Shown here piece by piece: positions 12,331 to 23,169 of a stretch of 64,000 nt of DNA. The notes beneath the pieces were generated by a model, which made no database searches, was not told the origin of the DNA, and was given only the letters and a program-made list of their open reading frames with translations. Origin of the DNA: Imbricaverruca yamaguchii (taxonomy: Eukaryota > Arthropoda > Thecostraca > Neoverrucidae); assembly GCA_034440575.1 (NCBI GenBank), contig JAOTOL010001393.1:208501-272500 (forward strand). Reading direction: 5' to 3'. The stretch's first letter is position 1. Every line of letters starts with the position of its first letter. A program made the position numbers and the translations under genes.

Positions 12331-12894
12331 CGGCGCGAGTTCACGTGGCATGGGGCTTTCTTTCATGCTCCAGTGGCATTATCTGCCAAATTAGGCGCCT
12401 CCTGCCACGTTTGGTGGGCCTCCTCCTTTATCCTGACAAAGCCCTGCTCGTCTTGAAGGGATCTTCAATTTCGAAATCTCACGTCCTTCCATACCTGCTA
12501 CCACTCCCATCATAAGGGACTGCTCTCATTTCCTTGGAACTGTTGCCGGTCTTCGGGGCCTCATTTGGTCTTGGAGTCCTACTCCTTCTTGAGGGACTCC
12601 TCTCGCGTCCGGCAGGGGCTTCATTCTTCTTCTATTCCTTCTTTTTTCAAATAAGGGACCTTTACCCACGTTTTGGGGGCCTCCTGCTATGCGTGTTGAT
12701 TCGACCTTGGCCCATCTTAAAGGTGATCTCTTCTGTCCTGGTGGACTCCTGTTCTCTCCCAGGTGCCTCCTTTTCACAATTACAGGCAACCTTTCCTATT
12801 TCAGTGGCCGTGTCATTTCCCGGGGACCTTCTTGGCCGTCTTTGAGCCTTCTTTTTCATCTGGAACCAATATCTCTTATCCAATGGCCTTTCTC

Positions 12895-13472
12895 TCATAT
12901 TTTAGGGGCCTCTTCGCTCATCATGGTGTCTCATTTCGAATCTTGTGTCATCCTCTTTGGAATTAGGTGCCGCCTGCCATGTCTCTGGATCATCCTTTTC
13001 TATTTTGGTGGAACCTTACTCGTTTTGGTGCCTGTTTTTGCGCTTCCGAAACCTCATCTCATATCCATTGACTTTATTTTCCGTCTTAGGGCCTTCTCTC
13101 ATCTTCTTGGGCCTCCCTTCCCGTATTGGTGGCTACTTTGCAATACAGGGGGCCTCCGTGCCAATTGTTGGCACTCTCTTACAATTGGCACGGTGCCAAC
13201 AATTGGCACGGAGGCCCCCGGTATTGTAAAGGAGCCACCAATACGGGAAGAGATGCCCAAGAAGATGAGAGAAGGCCCTAAGACGGAAAATAAAGTCAAT
13301 GGATATGAGATGAGGCTTCGGAAGCGCAAAAACAGGCACGAAAACGAGTAAGGTTCGACAAAAATAGAAAAGGATGATCCAGAGACATGGCAGGAGGCAC
13401 CTAATTCGAAAGAGGATGACACAAGATTCGAAATCAGACACCATGATGAGCGAGGAGGCCCATAAAATATGA
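12895..13472. repeat. Near-perfect palindrome, ~280 bp arms, 18 nt spacer
   Basis: Positions x and y pair where x + y = 26367: 12918-12930 with 13437-13449, and 13141-13174 with 13193-13226. The arms run from about 12895 to 13174 and from 13193 to about 13472, with an 18-nt spacer at 13175-13192. Only scattered mismatches are visible along the arms. As RNA or single-stranded DNA it could form one long hairpin. The same ORF-like reading runs out of both arms, so the two ORFs are mirror images and not two genes. Confidence 0.9.
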
Positions 13473-13554
13473 GGGTGTAATACAATTACACCCTCTCCTA
13501 GGTGACTTATTTTTCAAATTATGGGCCTCTTCTTGGAGGCCACTAATTTGGAGA

Positions 13555-13960
13555 ATCTTTTCGTCCTGGGGCCTGTTTTTCGTCCTGGGGGCCTCCTTTT
13601 CGTCCTTAGGGCCTCCTTTTCGTCCTAGGGGCCTCCATTTAGTCCTAGGTGCATCCTTTTCGCCCTCAGTGCCTCATTTTCGTCGTAGGTTCCTCGTTTT
13701 CGCCTTGGGGCCTCATTTTCTTCCTGGGAGCCTCCTTTTCGTACTGGTGACCCTCATTTTCGTCCTGGGGTCCCTTTTCGTCCTGGGGACCTTCTTTTTG
13801 TCCTGAGGGGGGGGGGGGCATCTTTTCGTCCTGGGGCATCCTTTTTGTCCTGGGAAGCCTCATTTTCGTCTTGGGGCATCCTTTTCGTCCTGGGGGGGGT
13901 CTACTTTTCGTTCCGTGGGCCTCCCTTTTGTCCTTAGGGCCTCCTCCCAATCATTGTTCT
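13555..13960 (+). repeat. Minisatellite, ~21 bp unit (CTTTTCGTCCTGGGGGCCTC)
   Basis: About eighteen diverged copies of CTTTTCGTCCTGGGGGCCTC, broken by G-runs. It is the most regular part of the surrounding degenerate repeat and may show the ancestral unit. The minus-strand ORF across it gives a Lys/Arg/Pro-rich repeat with no domain. Confidence 0.75.
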
Positions 13961-14215
13961 ACGTCTCTTACAGAGCCCTGAGTATGTATCCTGGGGGCCT
14001 CGTTGTCAGTCTTGGGGCCTCCTTGACAGCACGATCTTCTCGACAGCACGTCCTTGACAGCACGTCCCGTCCTTGACAGCACGGCCTCCTTGACAGCACG
14101 TCCCGTCGGTCTCCTTCCTCACCTTTTTCCTGCGCATTTCCGGATAGGGGCCTCCTCCAATTTCAGGGGGCGGTGTCCCTAGTCTCACGGCAGGGAGGGG
14201 GGGGGGTGCGATTGG

Positions 14216-14302
14216 CCCCGACATATACATAGACATAAACATATAGATACATATATATATAGATGTGCGTGTATATATATGTATATATACATATATATAT
14301 AC
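14216..14302. repeat. Microsatellite (TA/CATA)n
   Basis: Imperfect ACATATA/GTATATA tract next to the end of the CT-rich repeat. Confidence 0.7.
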
Positions 14303-15608
14303 TTTACTTAGGGGTAATTTGAAAATTAAGTGATCGTAATTGGACGAATTTCAGGAAAGTTGGGGAGGTCCTAGGTGGTTAGTTAGCCCTCTACAGATGT
14401 TTGTCCTCACCTCGGGACCAAATCTTGACTCCGCTACTGCCCCTTTACCTTGTAATATCAATTAATTAATTATGATATTACGGAGTAATGCAATTATTAA
14501 TGGAAGTTTTAATAAAAACGGATAGACAATAATACGAAAGAAAGCAATCCTTACAGGAAAGACGGTCATTCACGAGCTGATCGACGGCAGGCGGCAAACA
14601 AGTCCTGCGTATGCTCCTAATGTCCTTTTGTGACTTGTTTCGACACTGCTACACCAAAAATTATTTTCAGTGGACTCCGGAGGTTTTGAATTGATATGTA
14701 ATCCCGAATAAGTAGTACCAATTAATCATATTGTCCAAAGAATTCAGTCGAAATCGCCCATCTATAACGGCAAGCACCTGGGGGCACGTCACTTTAGACC
14801 CAACATCTCTGGATAACCGTACCTTTGATCAGCTCTCCGCTTTCGATAAGATCAGAATCTGATTTCATCTATCTGATTATTATGTCTGGTATATGATTCT
14901 GATTCCAATATCCCGTTCTGATATCTGATATTTGCTGATGATTTCGGTTATCATCCCTTCAGAATGTCACCAGCTGCACTGACCGCCAAAAATACTTTTG
15001 GTATAAATTCGAAGGGAAGTTATACCAGATTCAAATAAACTGTGAAATATGCATGGAAACTAAATCCGAACAGTGCATGTATTATAAACTTTTATTTTCC
15101 AAGCAGTTCACAAGCTAAGAAAAACTGTTTGAAGAAAAAAAGTGTTTTGTTGTTTTGTTTTTGTTATCAGATTCTCCTATGTTTGGATTGAAGCAACACC
15201 TAGTTTTGTTCGTGGACATTATCCGTGGTCAGTAAAACGAAAATAGTAGAATATTTGTCCTAACTAATTGTAGTTGAATATAATTAATTTTACCGGACAA
15301 GTTTGTACGCTTTAATCTATCTGATGAATGAAGCCATTGGCACTGGTTATCTTATGCTTTTCATGCAACATGGTAGTGAACGCCGAGATTTAGATGTTGG
15401 TATACCGCATTTACTTTATGAATTGCGCTTTTTATCTTCACTTTGCAATTTTCCCGCTCAAAACGTTGTTGCCATGACAATTATCGTCTGTCTTCGGCAC
15501 GCGCCAATTTATTGTTGCAGTTCATTCGCAAAGGTTTCGTCGTGTGCTGCGCGTCGGTGAAGGAAAATTTGCACTTGTTGATTTCGGCCGTAAATCTTAA
15601 TACTCAAA
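14303..15608. other. Unassigned intergenic stretch upstream of a candidate secreted-protein gene
   Basis: No gene or array seen. A cluster of TCTGATTT/TATCTGATAT motifs at 14835-14945 is only a loose local repeat. Confidence 0.35.
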
Positions 15609-15932
15609 ATGCTGTCATTCAGGAAGATTGGACTCATTTGTGTGGTCGTGTTATTGTTGCTCTCATACGATGTATGTGCACAAACCACAGCCGCCGCTGG
15701 GGCCGACGGCGCTGCTGGTACCACGGGAGCTATGGCTGGTGGCGGAGCAACGACGCCTGCAGCTGGGGAAGATGGTGCCGATGAAACAACGGGAGCTGCT
15801 GATGGGGCAACGCAAGGCCCCTCGAAAGCTGAATCCGAGTCGTCTACTGCTGCCAGTGGTGAGAGCCTAGCTTTGGCCACTGCGAAATCACCCCCGTTCC
15901 TTCCCTATGCTGCTCTCCCAAGGATAGAATAG
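15609..15932 (+). CDS. Candidate small secreted Ala/Gly/Thr-rich protein
   Basis: A 107-codon ORF opens with an A at -3 (AAAATG). Residues 1-24 form a convincing signal peptide: basic N-terminus (SFRK), a hydrophobic core rich in Leu/Val, and a likely cleavage after VCA before QTTAAAG. The rest is low in complexity: Ala, Gly and Thr with acidic residues (GEDGADETTG) and a short hydrophobic tail ending PYAALPRIE. There are no cysteines after the signal. The composition recalls secreted structural, mucin-like or adhesive proteins, but I recognise no specific family. It could also be the first exon of a longer gene. No AATAAA was noticed close downstream. Confidence 0.4.
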   Translation: MLSFRKIGLICVVVLLLLSYDVCAQTTAAAGADGAAGTTGAMAGGGATTPAAGEDGADETTGAADGATQGPSKAESESSTAASGESLALATAKSPPFLPYAALPRIE

Positions 15933-16139
15933 AATGCTTGATCCAGCGGTGTATCGTTCCGGTGTTTTTCGGTCAGTCTAGACCTTTTTTTTTGGCTCAT
16001 CTGCCCACGCTCGCTCCTTGTTTCTCCCTGTACCCAGGAATCCCGAAATGTACCAAAGTGCAATTCAGCATCCAATATGTTCCTGTTATGGCTCGGCAAG
16101 GCATTTTGCCTTTTTTTACATGCTGAAAGTATTGTGCAG

Positions 16140-16541
16140 TTAGGAAATGCCTAATGTCCAGAAACGAAGAGTGGCAAACAAAATTATATTCCCGGTTTCT
16201 TGGTTTCGGCCGCTCCCTGTGTTCCACGCAGGACGCATTGATGATTGTTTGCGGTCATCGGCGCCATAACTCTTGTTTCCCGGTTGAAGCTGCTCTACTA
16301 CCCCTGCAGATTTAACCTCAAGCGGCTGAGACGCTTGAGGTAAAATGCCAGGAGGCTGGAACATATACCTACTATTGACTGGTGGTGATTGTCTTGTGAC
16401 GCCGAAATGAAAAAAGTCTGCAGCAACTGGTAGTTTTCGATTAAAACTCCTTTGATGTGTTGCTGAATTTACCCCTCCTCCCTTCACTTTTGTCTGCTTG
16501 CTTTGGGTTTGCAACGGGCGTGGTTTTATCAACTTCCCCAT
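16140..16541 (-). CDS. Candidate basic, disordered 133-aa protein
   Basis: ATG at 16541 sits in a good initiation context (GACATGG). The product is basic and polar, probably disordered: KPRPLQTQSKQTKVKGGG near the start, a DFFHFGVTRQSPP segment near residues 42-54, and SRYMFQPPGILPQASQPLE near 57-75. It lacks low-complexity repeats and has no domain I know. A TATA-like CTATAAAC lies 62 nt upstream. The last 15 codons look less coding-like, so the true 3' part may be spliced differently. It is convergent with the candidate secreted-protein ORF. The alternative is a chance ORF. Confidence 0.3.
   Translation of the reverse strand: MGKLIKPRPLQTQSKQTKVKGGGVNSATHQRSFNRKLPVAADFFHFGVTRQSPPVNSRYMFQPPGILPQASQPLEVKSAGVVEQLQPGNKSYGADDRKQSSMRPAWNTGSGRNQETGNIILFATLRFWTLGIS
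16315..16341. other. Hairpin, 10-bp arms with 7-nt loop
   Basis: ACCTCAAGCG - GCTGAGA - CGCTTGAGGT. It is a perfect inverted repeat inside the 133-aa ORF. The function is unknown. Confidence 0.8.
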
Positions 16542-16602
16542 GTCAGCGATCGTGGTACATCAGACGACTGGAATGTGTAGTGTGCGCTGAGTGAGCCTCG
16601 GC

Positions 16603-16610
16603 GTTTATAG
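16603..16610 (-). promoter_or_regulatory. TATA-box-like element
   Basis: CTATAAAC on the minus strand, 62 nt upstream of the ATG at 16541. It is followed by a plausible start region (CACTCAGCGCACAC). Confidence 0.3.
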
Positions 16611-17499
16611 TGTTCCGATATGGCAGTTCGGAATGTCAAATTTGGTAATTTATGCTCCTCCCTACCTTGTTCCTGAGCAGCCATGTACGTTTGTGTGATG
16701 CAATTCTTTCTATTTTTATTTTGTAGTTGCTAGGGTCCCTCGTCAGGATCAATTTTTGCGAGCTTCCTGATTATGGCGTTTGCACCGGTTAATTCAGCAC
16801 CTCGCTTGTGCTCTTCTTCACGGCGTTGGACAGGCTGTCATAACTGAGTAGCGGAAGTCGAAGAAAGCTAAGATTTTTTTTGTTTGAGAGGGTCTTGTGT
16901 ATGCAGTGAAGATATTTTTTTTTGAATGGTGGTCTCGGGCACAAGTGAGTCGCGTGAATATTTTTCTCGAGTTAACTATAAGTCAGTGATATTTTGAGTT
17001 CTTTCGATGAGTCGCTCTTGACTAAACTTACTCCGGCCGTGGTTGTTGTGTTCAAATTATGTGAACGCATGCTTTGGCAGTTACTTGGTGTTACTTTTAG
17101 TGTTGCAGACTTATGATCAGTTTTTGTCTTCCCGTGTCCCGGGGAAAGGCATTACAAGCTAATCAGAAAACCACTAATAACTTCGACCTATATGTTCACT
17201 GACTTGGTTAGTATTGCCAGAAAATAGCTATCAATAGGAACAATCTGCTCAGCGCCAAAACCTGAACAACAATTTTATGCAATAAACCACCGCCATCTTC
17301 CTCTCGCGATTACTCAATTAGCCCGTACCTACCTCTTGAAATAAATATGACGTCTCGGACAAAACATCCCTACGATTGTGGTAATGATGCGAAGCCTTGC
17401 AAATTAACGAAAATAAAAAGCATTTTCAAGTCCGGGAGAGCAATTTCAGACGATCAGAAATTATTGTGCAAGGCTCACCAGATATGCCCTATATCCCGC
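16611..17499. other. Unassigned stretch
   Basis: No gene or repeat array recognised. Confidence 0.35.
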
Positions 17500-18185
17500 C
17501 CCGTCCCGGGGGGCGGTTGAAGATCCCCCTCTAAAATATCAACTAAGCGTCGCACGAGAACGAAAGCGATGTCATCGGAAAGCGCTCGACGAGTAGGGTC
17601 CGGGTCTGCCCTCCAAAACAATTTCCCCCAAAAGTGACGTATTTGACTCTAGGGAGTTCACTTTGGGATGTATGAAAAACAAAGTTTATTTCGAATGAGA
17701 AAAGGATAGCGAAATGGATCAGGGCTGTCATTTTTTTGGCTACTTTTAAAAAAAAGGTTTTCTCAAATTTTCCTTTTCCAGTGGGTAGAGCAGACCGAGA
17801 AACGTTGGAAGTCAAATTGCCATAATAACAAATGTTTACTTTAGCCAGAATCCTGTATTTGAACTACAATTTGGCAAATACGCGAAATTTATATGTAGTC
17901 CAAAAACGAAATCCACTCGTACGTTTTATTGCATCCGTAAAGATAAGCAAACGCTGAAAGTTTCATTAAAATATCTCCGTTAAAGCGTGACGACTGGCTG
18001 AACATTTTGGAGGTGACCTCACTTGACCTTGACTAACTCGTTGACCGTAGATGACCTGACCTAAAAAATTTGAATCAGCATGTCAAATTGATGTGGGAAA
18101 AGGTATGCCAAATTCTGGCGCGCCGTTCGTCCGCTATCCGCGAAAAAAAAAACCTGAGGGAGCGGTTGAAGACCCCCGGGACGGG
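17500..18185 (+). repeat. ~700 bp dispersed repeat, copy 2 of 3
   Basis: Collinear with 11541-12330 and 23170-23880. It shares AACTAAGCGTCG, CTCGACGAGTAGGG, GTTAAAGCGTGACGACTGG, GAGGTGACCTCACTTGACC and an end near CTATCCGCG followed by A9. Confidence 0.75.
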
Positions 18186-20459
18186 GGACGGGTTTTAAAA
18201 AATCGTACTACCATAAAAATGTGTATAACCAGCATCCGGATGGTGTCGACGATCAGAGGTACAGCCAGGATTCTCCTAAGAGGAGGCGAACTAAAACAAT
18301 GTAATAGACAAAGTTATTGGTGCGGAGCACCCAAAATTCAATATTTTACGTTGTGAAAATCTCAAAATGTTGTGTGTATCGTGCGCTTGGATGCTACGGG
18401 ATCTGCTGCGCTTCTGCTGACGTTTGTAACTGATGCTATTTTCTACATTTGAGGGGGCAATTACCCTCAATGGTTGCTTTGTCCCCAGATGATTCCAACT
18501 TCGAACATTGAACCCTATAGAGTGCCCCCAATCGATTTTGATCCTCCAATTTCCTCCAGGTATTGCGCCCGCCCCATCCCCCAATAGTAGACACGTGAAT
18601 TGTGGAAGAATCTAATCTGAAGCTTCTTAATTTACTTCGAAGAACGATAACTTTCTTATGTATTGTACCAAAGACAATAGTTCGTGAAGGCGTGTGAATA
18701 GCATGTGTAAACCTGCTCTGCGTCTGAAAATGCTCATGCGATTTTTCCACAGGTGCGTTTGAACTCCGTGCCCTATCGCAGTTCGTGGCGATAATGGCGG
18801 CACTGTCTGTGGGGCTGCTTGCGAAGGATTAACAGACAGCATTCCGAGGGAGCACCATGTTACTGCAGAAGCATTCCGAGGGAGCACCATGTTACTGCAG
18901 ACTGCAGAAAGCGAGAATCCGGAAATCTGAAAGTGGATGAAGGACTCAGTTGGGTAGCGGCACGAGTGATTGCACCTAGGTGATCGAACGGCCAGGGTCA
19001 GACACCAACCTGAAGTCTTGGTGATCGCGACGTGAATTATGTGGAGAGATGAGAACATGTAAAGTCTGATATGATATGCAGAACTTGTGATAACACTTCG
19101 ATCTGTTTAGTGGAATGAGGAGCACAATAAAGCACCTATGATTATGCTTTCCGTTTGATTGCTTAGCGCAAACAGTCGCATGACTGATTCAGTTACTATC
19201 GAGGGTCGACGTACTGAAGGATTTGCTTTTATTTTATGTATGTTTGGACGAATGTCGGTTTGAGCTTATAGCTGTCCAGTTCGGGTTTGCTTTGTTGCGA
19301 GTTAAGTGTTGTTTCCTTTGGTATTAGATTGAATCGGGTTGGAATGTGTTGCCGTAGTTCTCACGTTTTATCGGCACGTGATCATTTGTTTTATGCATCT
19401 ACCAATTATGGGTGTATACATTCTCTGGACATGGGTGATTCAGCAGCGCTTCCTCCATGGATTCCTTCCAATGTGTTTACTTGGGAACCAAGGGTGTAAC
19501 AAGTTATCTGAAACACGCCATTTTTCTCAGTCCCGACCACTACCCCATTACGACTAGGATGCCATAAAGACTAACCTGCCGTTTAATGTTACGTGATTCC
19601 TCTGGTGATTGGATAGTTCCACCGCGAGTGACACCGCTGCGATTCCTTTTGTATCCGGGTCGGGTCCAGGAGTAACTGCGTCTCAGTTCGGGGATGCCTT
19701 AGACTCCCCTCTGACGGAGAATTAGCAAAGCGATAGGATAAGCATCCATGTAGGGTGATGGGTGCGTCAGCTGATTAATTGTGCAGTTTGGGAGCGTTTT
19801 GTTTTCGAGGGCGCGCGTGCAAGTCATGTTATGAGGTCATTCAACTTATACGATTTATAGTCTACCGCCAAAGAGCGTCATGTGGGCCGTGCTTGTCCAA
19901 AAATTGATATTTTTCTACGAGTACTGTGCTATGTGACGATGACTGACTGGTATTTGGATTTAAACCCCGGTGTACTTGTTCCGGCGATTTCTTCCATCGG
20001 GGTGCCCTGTGCCCAGGGCACGGAGTTTTTAGATCAACATCGGCTTAGCAAAGTCACCAGTCACAAAAGCACCAACGCCAGTTACACCTGGCAAAATAGC
20101 TAGGGGTGACGAGCAGAAGTACAATGTTACAATTACCACAAGACTAGTTTGTGTTTGTCCTTGCGTTTACGAATGATGCTTATGCGATTTTAGTGACCTT
20201 GTGAAGAACCACCCCTCGAAGTAGATCTGCGGATTGGCTGAGCCGCGATGAACGCAGTTCTGAAAATACCGTCTATATATTCGTCGAGATCTTCAGGGGC
20301 GGCGTGCCTTCAAGCACCCTGAAAAAAAAAAAAAACTGGAAGGTTTTTGTGAAAAATCCCACTTCTGGCACACCAATTATTACGTAAAGGAACAGCATGC
20401 CCGACGCTAGTCCAAAACCGTGATTTGAAAAGTACCATGAGGAGCTTGGAACAAAGCAT
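18186..20459. other. Unassigned stretch
   Basis: No gene recognised. It contains a 32-bp direct duplication at 18839-18900 and a fragment near 18440-18560 that resembles pieces near 5400 and 26170-26210. ORFs are short and without domains. Confidence 0.35.
18839..18900. repeat. Tandem duplication, 32 bp x 2
   Basis: GCATTCCGAGGGAGCACCAT plus the next 12 bases occurs twice head-to-tail with no visible mismatch, suggesting a recent duplication. Confidence 0.9.
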
Positions 20460-20461
20460 AG

Positions 20462-20560
20462 GTGAACACCGGTGCTTCTAGGTACATCGGAGAAACCGGC
20501 AGAGGATTATATGTGTACCTACATGAACGCAAAGCAAGCAACCTCATCGAACCAGGAGTC
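20462..20560 (+). mobile_element. Fragment of a GIY-YIG endonuclease (Penelope-like element)
   Basis: The reading contains ASRYIGETGRGLYVYLHERK. It matches the pattern Y-I-G-E-T-G-R-x-L...H found at the start of the GIY-YIG nuclease domain of Penelope-like elements. Only about 25 residues are recognisable, so this is a short relic. Another Penelope-like remnant lies at 49.9-50.6 kb. Confidence 0.4.
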
Positions 20561-21299
20561 CTATGGTTATGCGTGCGGTTAAGGCCAGGTGCCCAGGTGG
20601 GGATAAGGCGGCGCTGTACTAGATGGGGTGGGGTTGGGGCCGGGTGGACATATGTCTCCACAATTTACGAAAAGTGTCGATTTATCCCCCTCAATTTTTT
20701 TCCGATCCCCCGCATCCCCAGCTACCTGAGTATGATGCGGCAAAATTGTATTCAGCCATTTATAAAGTGCAAATATACATGCATATGCAAGGTAATCAAA
20801 ACACTAGGAGCCGGTATAACCCATCAACGGGCTTCGCAGACTACCTGTCGCCACAAAATCTCTGAATGGTACACCAGCAAACGTTAGAAATTTGCTTCCA
20901 AACCATTCTTGAATAGCGAACCTGGACCATTTTGTTTTCGCTTGCGTTGAAAATTGTGCTTTACGAGGCAACAAATTTGCATTATCGCAAGACTTTCTGT
21001 TCTTAAGCTGCATCCCCTGCGCATATATTGATAATATCTTGAACAAACGTGACTGGGTGTCCTTGGGTATTTCCATGGCCATGTAGGGGTCATGGGCAGC
21101 CTTAAGGAAGTACGTGAAGTTAATTCATGTGTTCGTATTCAATGTGTTCGCCAGAGGCGTATTTTTATTGGCATCGTTACCTAGCGATAGGTTCATGATG
21201 ATTCGAATCTAGTGCCACAAATACTTCTGCCTGCACTGAGCACGCTGAAAGCAACTACGTATGTCTCACATTACCTTAACCCTAACGGTCAAGGTCCAA

Positions 21300-22370
21300 C
21301 GCAAACCGGTTTCTTCGATTGCCTCCTTTTTCGGTTTTCACCCAAGTCTGGTATCAGGCAATAGTCTGTGGTGAACCATCGTGTAACATTTCAGGCCGGT
21401 ATGTGTCAAGGTTCACCTAGGTCAAAGGCTAGCTTGATGTATTAAATGGCGATATCGACCGAACGCGATATTCGATTGCTATCGTTTGAATTTCCATCAA
21501 CTGGGCGTCATTCGACGTGACTGGTTATGGGGTATTAGAAAGCTAAATAATCAATATATTTTTCGAGGGCAAAGGCCAAGCTGATCATCCAGTCTGCTCA
21601 ATTTTGTTTTCGGCTCAAACCCATCCAAATATGGTATGAAGCAATAGCTATAGGTGAACACTCCAGTAACATTTCAAACCGGAACATGCCAGTGTCACAG
21701 GTTTGGTTGAGTTCTCCGATGAATTCGCGTTTCGTCGCTATGGCTTCAACTTGCAGAAAATTGATCGTCATTCGACGTGGCTTGTTGTGCGATAACGGTA
21801 AGGTGATAACTGGAAATGACCTGAACGAGTCAAAATACAAGCTGGTTTCTCCGGTCGCCTCACCTTTTTTTCGTTTTCGCCCAAGCCTGCCCAGATCCAA
21901 TATCAAACGATAGCCCATGATGAACTCTCAAGTAACATTTTGTAACCTATCAATTTCAAAACTTAACTTCAAAGGCTAGTTTGAATGATTTCAAGTCATC
22001 GCGATTTGTCGCCGAGTTCGATTTCCACGAAGTGGATGTCATTCGACGTGGGTTGTACCGTATTATAATGTTACCAAATTGAACTAATTTCAAAGATCAA
22101 AGGTCAAACTGATTTCTTTGGTCGCCTGGTATTTTTTCTTCGCCGTAACCTATCCACATCTGGTATCGAGCAAAAGCTCATGGTGCACCTGGAGTAACAT
22201 TTCTAATCGGGACAGGTCAGGTCAAGGCTAGTTTTAATTTTCCAAAGCCCTTGCGTTTCGTCGCTATGGCTTCAATTTGGATTATGTGGGTGTCATTCGA
22301 CGTGGATTGCTGCGCGGTATCAAGATGTTGAACTACCGAAGTAATTTCAAAGGTGTCGAAGGTCCGCCGT
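21300..22370 (+). repeat. Satellite array, four ~260 bp monomers
   Basis: The anchor GTCATTCGACGTGR occurs at 21507, 21767, 22038 and 22292, giving spacings of 260, 271 and 254 bp. Each monomer also carries a CAAGCCTG/ACCCATCC region, then AGCAATAGCTNNNGGTGAAC, then GTAACATTTC, then GGTCAAGGCTAG-like and CGTTTCGTCGCTATGGCTTC segments. The monomers are substantially diverged. Confidence 0.85.
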
Positions 22371-22689
22371 GTGTACAATGATCAAGTGTAATAGGAGCAG
22401 GAAAACGAATCTGTTTTTGTTTGCAGCCGTGGTGATGGCAGACACTCATATCAAATATGACTAGGGTCTCCCCCAAGAAATCCCGTTAAAACCTGTTCGG
22501 ACGGCGCTCTCGTCGCTAAGTTTAAAACAAAAATATACACTCGCATTGCTGTTCCGGACATATCAAGGGTCAAATTATCCGCTTTAGTCCTAATGGTTCG
22601 ACGGAAGTCGGCAACTTCGAAAGAGAAGCCACACGTGAATGCGCACAATTTTATAATCAGCCGGAGTTCATAACCACGAGAGGGCAATG

Positions 22690-23000
22690 TTGAAATCAGG
22701 GGTGGATCCAGGAACTGTCATGGGGTTACTTGTCTGGAGGGGCGCCATTTCTTTCGAGCGGCGCCACTGCGAAAGGTCCTGGAGGGGCGCCTCTGCCTGC
22801 AAAATTCGAGGGACCCGGATGCACCCGGTCCTTCCCGAAGGGGTGCCTTTCCTTACACGCGGGTGCTTTTTTATTTTATTGGGGAGTTTCTGGCTGAAAA
22901 ATTATAGCCTTCTAGCCCTGAAACCTTTCCAGAGGGGCGGCTTTTCGCGGCCTGAGGGACTCGACCTTCCACGAGGGAACACATGCCCTTAGTGCTACAC
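22690..23000 (+). repeat. GC-box repeat fragment (GGAGGGGCGCC units)
   Basis: Short irregular units such as GGAGGGGCGCCATTTCTTTC and GAGGGGCGCCTCTGCC. A similar stretch lies at about 25880-26060 (GGGGGCGTCATTTCTCCAGC). They may be another member of the degenerate repeat family. No coding signal. Confidence 0.4.
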
Positions 23001-23169
23001 CCTTTACACGCCATGGTTGTCATTGCATCAACATGTGTCTCAGTAAAACAGGAAGGCATAGGGAAAGTTATTGCATGTCCATATATACTACAATATAGCC
23101 ATCGTCCAATATATTTTTCCGGCTGCAAGACTGTAACGTTTAACTCGCCGTCTTTGTGGTCATATCCTC

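Larger units (their letters stand above)
12331..14215 (+). repeat. Large degenerate repeat family, CT-rich continuation
   Basis: Continuation of the 9.8 kb element after the inserted repeat. Units here have the form GGGGCCTCCTNTTTCGTCCT and recur about every 21-24 bp. A palindrome (12895-13472) and a cleaner minisatellite (13555-13960) lie within it. ORFs on both strands are by-products of the repeat structure. Confidence 0.55.

Noticed and set aside
12689..13485. Two ORFs of 220 and 128 codons with near-identical hydrophobic products on opposite strands
   Set aside because: They are mirror images caused by the 578-bp palindrome and lie in a degenerate repeat. No gene is implied.
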